Positions 1 through 5,601 of a DNA stretch of 6,938 nucleotides are shown here, piece by piece; positions within the stretch are counted from its first letter, which is position 1; every line of letters starts with the position of its first letter. A model generated the notes under the pieces. It was not told the DNA's origin and searched no databases. It saw only the letters and a program-made list of their open reading frames with translations. The position numbers and the translations under genes are program-made. This DNA comes from Sporichthyaceae bacterium (lineage in GTDB: Bacteria > Actinomycetota > Actinomycetes > JACCUZ01): contig JACCUZ010000211.1 in assembly GCA_013698395.1 (NCBI GenBank), positions 1 through 6,938 on the forward strand, read 5' to 3'.

Positions 1-64
1 CGCAGATAGTCCGCAGAACAGGCGCCAACACGCCTCAACAGACAAAACCGGACTCAAGCGTTTC

Positions 65-107
65 CGCAGGTCACAGGCCTGTTTCAGCCTATCGGCGCAG
101 GTCACAG
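65..107 (+). repeat. Short tandem-like direct repeat CGCAGGTCACAG
   Basis: The 12-mer CGCAGGTCACAG occurs exactly at 65-76 and 96-107, that is, 31 bp apart start to start. The first copy runs into the 10-bp palindrome ACAGGCCTGT (73-82). A related GTCACAGGCC is found again at 1201-1210, beyond the methyltransferase gene. The spacing of about three helical turns could suit a DNA-binding protein or recombinase, but nothing in the window identifies a partner. The function is unknown. Confidence 0.55.
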
Positions 108-113
108 ATGCCG

Positions 114-146
114 CCAGATACTGGGAGACCAAGCAGGCCTAGAGCG
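114..146 (+). repeat. 33-bp imperfect direct repeat, copy 1
   Basis: Positions 114-146 match 1157-1189 at 29 of 33 bases with no gaps. The shared blocks are CCAGATACT and GAGACCAAGCAGGCC. The differences are GG/CC at offsets 10-11, T/C at offset 27 and A/G at offset 30. The two copies have the same orientation and bracket the methyltransferase gene, 1,043 bp apart. Chance identity of this length at this distance is unlikely. The element could be a dispersed intergenic repeat or a duplication or insertion footprint. I do not recognise the family. Confidence 0.6.
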
Positions 147-473
147 CGCGTCCGGTCGTCGTCCGCGGGCCACAAGTGGGCGCAGCTCGTGCGTCGACAG
201 GTCATCGGCGCCGGCCGCGTCCTTCGCTCGGCTCCAGATGTTCAGCCACGTCCAGTGTCTAGCGTCTGGTTCGAGGGTCGAGCTGCCGGACACACGGCCG
301 ACCCGAGATACCCGCGAGTCACGTCCTGGCCCCGCCCGAGGGTCGCTGGTTCGTTGCGGAGCTCTGCGCCAGTACTCCGTCGATGGGCTCCGCCCAGGAA
401 GCGTGACCCACCGAAAGGCGGCCCGGACGATGGGCGCTGGCCTGTGAAACGGTCTCGGCCGGATACTCGGACG

Positions 474-1115
474 ATGGCCGACTGCTGCGACCCGGGGGGA
501 TACGACAAGGTATTCGGGGACCGGTTCGCCAACCGCATGGCGCGGCGCTACCGCAGGCGTGGACTAAGCCGCACGGCTCGACACATGGTCGGCTACCTGG
601 TCGATCGGGGGATCGGCGGCGCCACCGTCCTGGAGATCGGTGGGGGCGTCGGCGAGATCCAGGTTGAGTTGCTTCGTCGCGGCGCGGCCACCGTGACCAA
701 CCTGGAGATCTCGACCAGCTATGAGGACCAGGCGGGCGAACTGCTGCGGGAGTCCGGCATGGATGGTCGCGTCGAGAGACGCTTCCTGGACATCGCGCAG
801 GCGCCCGACGAGATTGAACCCGCGGACATCGTCGTGCTGCACCGGGTGGTGTGCTGCTACCCGGACTACGAGCATCTGCTTGAAGCCGCAGGCAGCCATG
901 CGCGTCGGCTTCTGGTGTTCAGCCATCCACCCCCCAACGTCGTCGTGCGTACCTCGTTCTGGATCGAAAACTTCGTCCGCCGACTGCGGGGAGACTCGTT
1001 CCGAGCCTTCGTTCACCCTCCTGCCGCAATGGTCGCGGTGGTCAACGACACCGGCCTCACCACGATGTATCAGCATCGTGGCCTGTCCTGGCACGTGGTC
1101 GGGTTTGCCCGCTAA
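474..1115 (+). CDS. Class I SAM-dependent methyltransferase
   Basis: The product is a 213-residue soluble cytoplasmic protein that should transfer a methyl group from S-adenosylmethionine; the substrate cannot be told from sequence. Residues 52-60 (VLEIGGGVG) are the glycine-rich SAM-binding motif I after strand beta1. Glu78 in NLEIS is the acidic residue after beta2 that usually holds the ribose. Residues 117-132 (ADIVVLHRVVCCYPDY) form the beta4 region. A Cys pair near the start (DCCDP, Cys4-Cys5) and a second pair at Cys127-Cys128 match my recollection of an actinobacterial methyltransferase family with both motifs. The ATG at 474 is chosen because similarity begins with MADCCDP, although the frame stays open upstream; no strong Shine-Dalgarno is visible. 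It stands alone, with a 33-bp direct repeat on each side, and appears intact. Confidence is high for the fold and low for the substrate. Confidence 0.88.
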   Translation: MADCCDPGGYDKVFGDRFANRMARRYRRRGLSRTARHMVGYLVDRGIGGATVLEIGGGVGEIQVELLRRGAATVTNLEISTSYEDQAGELLRESGMDGRVERRFLDIAQAPDEIEPADIVVLHRVVCCYPDYEHLLEAAGSHARRLLVFSHPPPNVVVRTSFWIENFVRRLRGDSFRAFVHPPAAMVAVVNDTGLTTMYQHRGLSWHVVGFAR

Positions 1116-1156
1116 GGAAGGCGCTGGCGTGGCAACGTTCCTCGTCCCGGAAGTCC

Positions 1157-1189
1157 CCAGATACTCCGAGACCAAGCAGGCCCAGGGCG
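1157..1189 (+). repeat. 33-bp imperfect direct repeat, copy 2
   Basis: This is the second copy of the element at 114-146 (29/33 identical), lying 41 bp after the methyltransferase stop. GTCACAGGCC, also found at 70-79 beside copy 1, follows at 1201-1210. Translated in the matching frame the two copies give RYWETKQA and RYSETKQA, but the reading frame around this copy has no other sign of coding. I read it as a nucleotide-level intergenic repeat. Confidence 0.6.
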
Positions 1190-1300
1190 GAATGCCTCTA
1201 GTCACAGGCCCTTGACAGTTCCCGCCCGACGCATTGCCAAGTTCGACCCCCATCTTTCGTCTCGCAGGCTCACCCGGAGCCACGGACGAAGGAGAAGTGC

Positions 1301-1761
1301 ATGGAGGACGACAACAGGCGGAGGCCGGTTGGATGCTGGGTCAAAGGTGGCGCTCTCGTCGCCGGCGGTCTTCTGGCGGGCGGCATTCTGGCCGGGACGC
1401 TGACCGCCGGGGCGGCGGACACGACTGACGACGCGACGGCCCCCAGCGAGACCTCGCGCACGTCGACGGGTAGCGGCGACCGCGACGAGTCGAGGAGACA
1501 GCGTTCCGACGAGCAGCTGCTCACTGGCAGCAATGCTGCCAAGGCCAAGGCCGCAGCCCTCGCGGAGTACCCCGGGCGACCATCGACCGAGTCGAGACCG
1601 ACTCCGACGGCGTGTTCGAAGCGCACCTGACCACTGCGGACGGCCAGCGGATCGCCGTGGAGTTCGACAAGAACTTCGACGTCCCAGGCGAGGAGAGCGG
1701 CGGGCCCGGTCACGGTCCCGGCGGTGGACACGACGACCGCGACGACCAGTCCGGTGCCTGA
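1301..1761 (+). pseudogene. Membrane-anchored PepSY-domain protein, frameshifted
   Basis: AAGGAG at 1289-1294 is a strong Shine-Dalgarno 6 nt before the ATG. The product begins with a basic stretch (residues 5-15), then a Gly/Ala/Leu-rich hydrophobic segment at about 16-38 that should act as signal anchor or signal peptide, then an acidic Ser/Thr linker to about residue 75. KAKAAALAEYPG (81-92) starts a PepSY-like domain. The frame then leaves the family: it reads RPSTESRPTP and stops at 1628-1630. In the frame entered at 1576, the domain continues as ATIDRVETDSDGVFEAHL, then TTADGQRIAVEFDKNFDV, then a Gly/His/Asp-rich tail ending at a TGA at 1759-1761. Adding one base at about 1571-1576 restores a 153-residue protein. 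PepSY domains are known in secreted protease propeptides and in small envelope regulators; the role here is unknown. It lies just ahead of the dioxygenase, probably in one unit. The break may be a true mutation or an indel in the CCCGGG run. Confidence 0.8.
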
Positions 1762-1771
1762 CGGCGGGACT

Positions 1772-1787
1772 AGGGGGTCGGGCGACG
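1772..1787 (+). promoter_or_regulatory. Ribosome binding site ahead of an ACG codon (likely dioxygenase start)
   Basis: AGGGGG at 1772-1777 is followed, after 7 nt, by ACG at 1785-1787 in the dioxygenase frame. From ACG the protein would read (M)QPEHDLGLSHDLTTLMSRRR. As I recall it, relatives have a short N-terminal lead of this kind before the Arg-rich Tat motif. No ATG, GTG or TTG lies in this frame between 1758 and 1833. Either ACG is a rare start codon, or the original ATG mutated to ACG, or the downstream ATG at 1833 is used without a Shine-Dalgarno. Confidence 0.45.
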
Positions 1788-1832
1788 CAGCCCGAGCACG
1801 ATCTTGGCCTGTCGCACGACCTGACCACGCTG

Positions 1833-2647
1833 ATGAGCCGTCGCCGGCTCCTGGGCTTCCTCGGCGGAGTCGGTGCGGCCGGGACGTTAGCCGCATGCGG
1901 TTCCAGCAACAGCGCGGTGAGCGGCCCCGCCGGCAGCGCCACTACCGCGACGGCCAGTCACGGCAATGGCGGCCCTCCAACTGGCGGTCCACCAACAGGC
2001 ACTGACTCCGGGGTGGCCGTAGCCGAGGGCGAGATTCCTGAGGAGACCGCCGGGCCCTACCCCGGGGACGGGTCGAACGGGGTCAATGTCCTCACCGACA
2101 GCGGCATCGTCCGAAGCGACATCACGCGCAGTTTCGGGAGCGGGTCCGCCGTCGCCCGGGGAGTGCCGCTCACGATCAAGCTCAGGGTCATCGATATCAG
2201 CGACGACGGTAAGCCCCTCGCGGGCGCGGCCGTCTACTTGTGGCACTGCGACCGTGAGGGCAGATACTCCCTGTACTCCGACGGGGTGACCGTGGAGAAC
2301 TACTTGCGCGGCGTCCAGGAAGCCCGCGCGGATGGGTCAATCACCTTCACGAGCATTTTCCCTGCGGCCTACGCAGGCCGTTGGCCCCACATCCACTTCG
2401 AGGTCTACCCGAGCCTGGCCAAGGCGACCAAGGCCACGTCCAAGCTACGCACCTCGCAACTCGCGCTGCCTCGAGACGCCAGCATGGCCGTCTACGCCAC
2501 GACCGGTTACCAGGCCAGCATTTCCAACCTGAGGCAGACTCGCTTGAGACAGACAACGTCTTCAGTGACGGACACTCCTTGCAGCTGGCCAAGGTCACGG
2601 GAGGCGTCGAGGGCGGCTATACCGCCAGTCTGACCATTTCGGTGTGA
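1833..2647 (+). pseudogene. Tat-lipoprotein intradiol ring-cleavage dioxygenase, frameshifted at 3' end
   Basis: This family (protocatechuate/catechol dioxygenase fold) cleaves catecholic rings between the two hydroxyls using non-haem Fe(III). Counting from the ATG at 1833, SRRRLLGF (2-9) is a twin-arginine motif and TLAAC gives a lipobox with Cys22, so the enzyme should be exported and anchored outside the membrane. A Gly/Ser/Thr/Pro-rich linker follows. The catalytic domain starts near residue 65 (EGEIPEETAGPYPGDG). All four expected iron ligands are present: Tyr145 in GRYS, Tyr180 in PAAY, and His186 and His188 in WPHIHF. After SNL (231-233) the frame leaves the family and stops at 2631-2633. 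In the frame entered at 2534 it continues as ADSLETDNVFSDG and ends GGYTASLTISV, stop 2645-2647. Inserting one base near 2531-2534 restores 271 residues. The true start may be ACG 1785. The substrate is unknown. The PepSY gene ends upstream and a hairpin follows. Confidence 0.85.
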
Positions 2648-2669
2648 GACAGACGAGGCAGTAGTAGAA

Positions 2670-2689
2670 GACGTTTCCTCGGAAACGTC
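2670..2689 (+). terminator. Hairpin terminator after the dioxygenase
   Basis: There is a perfect 9-bp inverted repeat, GACGTTTCC and GGAAACGTC, separated by TC (or 8-bp arms with a CTCG loop). It starts 23 bp after the dioxygenase stop. No T-run follows on the + strand, which is common for hairpins at gene ends in high-GC actinobacteria. Because it also lies just beyond the 3' end of the minus-strand oxidoreductase relic, it could serve both strands. A palindromic protein-binding site is the alternative. Confidence 0.6.
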
Positions 2690-2713
2690 CTCGCTCGATG
2701 CATGCCACAGCGC

Positions 2714-2975
2714 TCAGGCGTCCCAGTGGGCCGGGGCTACGCCTGCATGCGGTGCGAGGGCGGACCGGTAGTCGCGAGCCCACTGCCGCTCAGCAGCGAA
2801 CCCTTCGGCGGTCTGGCTGTTGCCGTTCCCGCTCGCCGAGCAGGACGCCAGCCTGGGCCCGCACGGTGCCCGAATCAGGATCCACCCGGATTCCCTTCAT
2901 CGGCCGAGGTCTATGAGCAGGCCGTCGTCGCACACCGACAACCCGGGAAAGCTGTGGCCGCCCCGCTGCACTCAT
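2714..2975 (-). pseudogene. Relic of an FAD-linked (berberine-bridge type) oxidoreductase
   Basis: Three conserved pieces of one FAD-binding PCMH/BBE oxidoreductase occur in order on the minus strand, in three frames. Piece A (from about 2965 to 2904) reads RGGHSFPGLSV then CDDGLLIDLG, the start of the FAD-binding domain. Piece B (about 2903 to 2835) reads PMKGIRVDPDSGTVRAQAG then VLLGE, and follows A after a one-base shift near 2903. Piece C (about 2826 to 2738) reads TAEGFAAERQWARDY then RSALAPHAG, resembling the helix before the C-terminal BBE motif, and runs to a TGA at 2716-2714. Some 300 codons normally separate B from C, so the middle of the gene is missing. A Shine-Dalgarno GAGGAG (2986-2981) lies 5 nt before ATG 2975-2973. 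The usual 60-80 residues between the start and GGHS are also gone, and a TGA (2973-2971) lies just upstream of piece A in its frame. It cannot make a working enzyme. Pieces A and B are clear; C is less certain. Confidence 0.75.
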
Positions 2976-3101
2976 CGGATCTCCTCGCTCCCCAACCAAA
3001 CAGAGTTCCATACGTGGATAGGCCAGCAAGGCCCGCCGTGCGTAGGACAGTCGGTTCATGACTGCCTGGTGGGCAGGTACGCGTAACGGGACGGAGCGGT
3101 G
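2976..3101. promoter_or_regulatory. Divergent intergenic region: oxidoreductase relic / hydrolase
   Basis: About 125 bp lie between the putative start of the minus-strand oxidoreductase relic (2975) and the hydrolase start (3102). The region should have held promoters for both directions. It contains the relic's ribosome binding site (GAGGAG, 2986-2981 on the minus strand) and the hydrolase's (GGAG, 3093-3096). A 5-bp inverted repeat, CTGCC/GGCAG, lies at 3062-3076. I could not assign a clear -35/-10 pair. Confidence 0.4.
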
Positions 3102-3896
3102 ATGGATCAGGTCGAGGTGCATGGGCTGCGCATCGCATATGAGCGGGCAGGCACCGGGCCGCCGCTTGTGCTGCTGCATGGATTCGTCGGCGATGGCAGG
3201 TCGACCTGGTCCAGCCAGATCGACTATCTGTCTGGCGAGTACACGGTCGTGGCCTGGGATGCTCCGGGCGCTGGTCGATCTTCCGACCCGCCCGAGTGGT
3301 TTCGACTCCCTGACTATGCCGACTGCCTTGCAGCATTTGTGGGCGCAGTACGGCTGGCTCATCCCCACCTCGTTGGGCTGTCGTTCGGTGGGGCGTTGGC
3401 CCTCGAGGTGTTCCGGCGTCACCCGACCATCCCGCGCACGCTGATCCTTGCGAGTGCTTACGCGGGATGGGCCGGGTCCTTGGAGCCGGAAGAGGTCCAG
3501 GAGAGGCTGCGCCTGAGCCTGTTGCGTGCAGACCTCCCGCCCGGACCATTCGCGGAATCGATGATCTCCTCGATGTTCGCCAGTTCCGCGTCCGAAGAGG
3601 ACGTGGACCGGTTTGCCGCTAGCCTGCGTGCGTTCCAACCGGCTGGCTTTAGGGCCATGGCGCGTTCATCGGCCGAGGCGGACCTTCGCGACGTACTGCC
3701 TCGAATAGATGTGCCCACGCTGCTGCTGTACGGCGGCGACGATGTCCGCGCGCCTTTGCCGGTCGCCCAGGCTCTTCACTCCGCCATATCTGGATCTCGT
3801 CTCGTAGTCATGCCCGGTGTCGGCCATGTCAGCTCGGTGGAAGCACCAGAGCTGTTCAACCGCACGGTGGGCGACTTCCTCCGGACGGCTGAGTGA
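3102..3896 (+). CDS. Alpha/beta hydrolase
   Basis: The product is 264 residues, the usual size for a single-domain alpha/beta hydrolase, cytoplasmic, with no signal peptide. LVLLHGF (22-28) is the oxyanion-hole HG motif. GLSFGG (92-97) is the nucleophile elbow with Ser94. LLLYGGDDVRAP (207-218) carries the acid, most likely Asp214. GVGHVSS (239-245) carries the catalytic His242. A cap region lies at about 120-195. All triad positions are filled, so it should be an active serine hydrolase (ester, lactone or C-C bond); the substrate is not predictable. ATG 3102 is chosen because GGAG (3093-3096) lies 5 nt before it, while the adjacent in-frame GTG at 3099 is only 2 nt away. It diverges from the oxidoreductase relic and converges on the SDR gene with a gap of 41 bp. 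The resemblance to ring-fission-product hydrolases is only fold-level. Confidence 0.92.
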   Translation: MDQVEVHGLRIAYERAGTGPPLVLLHGFVGDGRSTWSSQIDYLSGEYTVVAWDAPGAGRSSDPPEWFRLPDYADCLAAFVGAVRLAHPHLVGLSFGGALALEVFRRHPTIPRTLILASAYAGWAGSLEPEEVQERLRLSLLRADLPPGPFAESMISSMFASSASEEDVDRFAASLRAFQPAGFRAMARSSAEADLRDVLPRIDVPTLLLYGGDDVRAPLPVAQALHSAISGSRLVVMPGVGHVSSVEAPELFNRTVGDFLRTAE

Positions 3897-3930
3897 CACC
3901 GCTCGCCGGGGACCAGGCGTACTCGACAGG

Positions 3931-3942
3931 GTTGACGTCAAC
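3931..3942. other. 12-bp palindrome GTTGACGTCAAC at the convergent gene junction
   Basis: GTTGACGTCAAC is a perfect palindrome with an ACGT core. It overlaps the last codon and stop of the SDR gene (TCA on the + strand at 3938-3940) and lies 34 bp after the hydrolase stop. The arms are too short and lack a loop, so it is unlikely to be a terminator. It may be a protein-binding site or chance. Confidence 0.3.
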
Positions 3943-4678
3943 TTTGCTGTTGGGTGCTCCACAGCTGCCACACGGTCGTGCGCACCGATCGAGGCTGCTC
4001 CAGCACGACGCGCGCGGCGTGCGCCACGTCTTCGGGGCGCAGGTAGGAGTCGAGTTCCGGCGACCCTTCCTCTCGGCCGGCGCCGATGGCGAATTCGGTG
4101 GACGTGCCCGCCGGGCAGATGAGTGTTACCCGGACGCCCTCCGCGCGCAGTTCCCGGTCCAGGGAGCCGCCGAGCCCCACCTGGGCGAACTTCGTTCCTG
4201 CGTAGACGGCCTCGTCGGCGCCGCCACGGAAACCGGCCACGGAACTGACGATCACGATGTCACCGCCGTCCCCCTGGGCGCGGAACCGGCGCACCGCAGA
4301 CCGCACGGTCCACACAGTGGCCAGGTAGTTCGTCTCCACCATCTCCCGCAGCTGCGTGTCGTCGAGATCCAGAATCCCGCCGTACGCGCCGATGCCGGCG
4401 TTGGCGACCACCGTGTCCAGGCGGCCCCACCGGTCGACGGCCGCGGCGACGAGGGCCTCGTTGTACTGCGGGTCGCGTACGTCTCCGGGGACTGCGATCG
4501 CACTCTCACCGCCGAGCTCGCCCACTAGCGAGGTGAGCCGGTCCTCGCGGCGGGCCCCCAGTGCCACCCGGGCACCGGCGTCGACCAGCGCGCGAGAGGT
4601 CGCAGCACCGATTCCCGCGCTCGCTCCGGTGATCACAGCGACAGTGCCCTCGATCGAGCGAGTTGGGGCATACGGCAC
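3938..4678 (-). CDS. Classical short-chain dehydrogenase/reductase (SDR)
   Basis: This is an NAD(P)-dependent oxidoreductase with a Rossmann fold. From the GTG at 4678 it has 246 residues, normal for classical SDRs. The TGASAGIG motif near residues 16-23 binds the dinucleotide. The basic residues in GARRE after beta2 suggest NADP(H) preference. NAGIG near 93-97 supports the fold. SSVAG holds the catalytic Ser, and YAGTK holds the Tyr and Lys of the YxxxK pair. CPAG follows as the usual proline-glycine motif. All catalytic residues are present. The substrate is unknown. GTG 4678 is preferred over the GTG at 4711 because GGAGG (4689-4685) sits 6 nt upstream, and the extra 11 residues have no family features. 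The gene is divergent from the cyclase and convergent with the hydrolase. Confidence 0.93.
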   Translation of the reverse strand: MPYAPTRSIEGTVAVITGASAGIGAATSRALVDAGARVALGARREDRLTSLVGELGGESAIAVPGDVRDPQYNEALVAAAVDRWGRLDTVVANAGIGAYGGILDLDDTQLREMVETNYLATVWTVRSAVRRFRAQGDGGDIVIVSSVAGFRGGADEAVYAGTKFAQVGLGGSLDRELRAEGVRVTLICPAGTSTEFAIGAGREEGSPELDSYLRPEDVAHAARVVLEQPRSVRTTVWQLWSTQQQS

Positions 4679-4800
4679 GAAACACCTCCGATAGGGATCT
4701 GACGGGGACACTCAGTATCACCCTGGAGCCTGGCCATCCGGGCGGCGATTGCGGCCAGGGCCGCGCGGGTGGACTATGCCATCAGCGATGGAGGACGCTG
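4679..4800. promoter_or_regulatory. Divergent intergenic region between SDR and cyclase genes
   Basis: These 122 bp separate two divergent starts, each with its own strong ribosome binding site (GGAGG at 4689-4685 on minus, GGAGG at 4790-4794 on plus). Promoters for both genes should lie here, so the two may be co-regulated. On the minus strand GATACT at 4719-4714 is a possible -10 element with no convincing -35. No operator palindrome stands out. Confidence 0.4.
4684..4689 (-). promoter_or_regulatory. Ribosome binding site deciding the SDR start
   Basis: GGAGGT on the minus strand (4689-4684) is a near-perfect Shine-Dalgarno, placed correctly for the GTG at 4678-4676. It lies inside the reading frame that would be used if the upstream GTG at 4711 were the start, which argues against that longer form. 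Confidence 0.75.
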
Positions 4801-5601
4801 ATGACGTCGACAGGCGAGCCGATCCAGAGCGACGAGTTCTGGTATGAGTTCCTCACGGTCGGAGATCCCAGCGAGCGGCGCAAGCGAAGAATCTACAAGC
4901 GGCTGCCACACGGACCGCGCTGCAAGATGTGCGCCGCACCGTTCGCCGGGGTGAGCGCGCCGCTGATGCGCATGATCGGCAAACGGCCATCGGCGAAGAA
5001 CCCCAAAATATGCGGCACCTGCTACGTGTTCATGGCCGACCACCACGGCGGCGCGGAGATCCTCAGTTCGTTCCTCTTTGCCGACATTCGCGGGTCGACG
5101 GCGTTGGCCGAGTCGATGACGTCGGCTGACTTCCACCACTTGCTCGACCGCTTCTACGCGACCGCGTCGTCGGTCGTCTTCGACCACGACGGGAGCGTCG
5201 ACAAGTTCGTGGGTGACGAGCTGGTCGCGATGTTCTTCCCGCTCGTCACGGGGGAGCGGCACGCCGGACAGGCGGTCGACGCGGCGCTCGCCCTACTGAG
5301 GGCCACCGGTCACGGGGACCCGGGTGGTCCCTGGGTTCCCGTTGGCGCAGGGGTGCACACCGGGCAGGCATGGGTCGGAGCGGTCGGCCTCGCCGGTCAC
5401 ACGGACGTCACGGCTCTCGGGGACGCTGTCAACACGACCGCCCGGCTGGCGTCGGCGGCGCGCGCCGGCGAGGTGCTGGTCACCACGGAGGCGGCCACGC
5501 TCGCTGGGCTGGATGACGGGCTTGAGCGGAGAAGACTGGACCTCAAGGGCAAACAGCAGAAGACCGAGGTGGTAAGTCTTTCGGTTCAGCCAGGAGGTTG
5601 A
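4801..5601 (+). CDS. Class III adenylate/guanylate cyclase with N-terminal Cys4 module
   Basis: This 266-residue soluble protein probably makes cyclic AMP from ATP. Residues 1-40 are charged and begin DEFWYEFLTVGDP. Two CxxC pairs, Cys41/Cys44 and Cys71/Cys74, could bind zinc or another metal. The cyclase domain spans about 88-262. FADIRGST carries metal ligand Asp95. VDKFVGDE carries Lys135 and metal ligand Asp139. DVTALGDAVNTTARL carries Thr204, Asn211 and Arg215. The two metal Asp, the transition-state Asn/Arg and the purine-specifying Lys/Thr pair are all present; Lys with Asp or Thr is typical of ATP-using enzymes, so adenylate cyclase is more likely than guanylate. No transmembrane, HAMP or PAS segment is visible, so the Cys4 module is the only candidate sensor. 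GGAGG at 4790-4794 lies 6 nt before ATG 4801 and fixes the start. The class and activity are well supported; the signal is unknown. Confidence 0.93.
   Translation: MTSTGEPIQSDEFWYEFLTVGDPSERRKRRIYKRLPHGPRCKMCAAPFAGVSAPLMRMIGKRPSAKNPKICGTCYVFMADHHGGAEILSSFLFADIRGSTALAESMTSADFHHLLDRFYATASSVVFDHDGSVDKFVGDELVAMFFPLVTGERHAGQAVDAALALLRATGHGDPGGPWVPVGAGVHTGQAWVGAVGLAGHTDVTALGDAVNTTARLASAARAGEVLVTTEAATLAGLDDGLERRRLDLKGKQQKTEVVSLSVQPGG

Larger units (their letters stand above)
1..473. other. Gene-free left flank with short repeats
   Basis: I see no convincing gene here. A short + frame is open from the left edge to a TAG at 140-142 and ends in the residues RYWETKQA. Its third-position G/C is clearly lower than in the real genes downstream, so it may be the tail of a gene outside the window or simply non-coding. 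From 143 to 473 the frame of the downstream methyltransferase happens to stay open, but it encodes an Arg/Pro/Ser-rich low-complexity peptide without recognisable motifs. That is typical of spurious open frames in GC-rich DNA. The identifiable structure is the pair of GCAGGTCACAG repeats (65-107) and one copy of a 33-bp repeat (114-146). The promoter of the methyltransferase presumably lies here, but no clear -35/-10 pair can be named. Confidence 0.5.

Noticed and set aside
102..293. Minus-strand 63-codon frame
   Set aside because: No Shine-Dalgarno or recognised motif, and its end overlaps the 33-bp repeat.
108..473. The methyltransferase frame extended to ATG 108 as a 335-residue protein
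   Set aside because: The extra 122 residues are Arg/Pro/Ser-rich with no motif, overlap a repeat element, and the family-like sequence begins at MADCCDP (474).
1212..1240. TTGACA at 1212-1217 as the promoter of the PepSY gene
   Set aside because: A perfect -35 match, but no TANNNT-like -10 at 16-18 bp; not enough to call.
564..1283. Long minus-strand frame over the methyltransferase
   Set aside because: It is antisense to a clearly recognised gene and has no family features; a GC-rich shadow frame.
2262..2271. CAGATACTCC inside the dioxygenase as a third copy of the 33-bp repeat
   Set aside because: Only about 10 bases match and they encode the conserved RYS of the active-site motif.
3062..3076. 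CTGCC/GGCAG hairpin upstream of the hydrolase as a riboswitch or attenuator
   Set aside because: A 5-bp stem is common by chance in GC-rich DNA and there is no other conserved structure.
2790..3638. 282-codon minus-strand frame taken as one gene
   Set aside because: Most of it is antisense to the hydrolase. Only the part below 2910 (PMKGIRVDPD onward) is real, and it belongs to the oxidoreductase relic.
4749..4777. TTGCGG / GACTAT as a promoter for the cyclase
   Set aside because: The spacing of 17 bp fits, but both hexamers match the consensus weakly.
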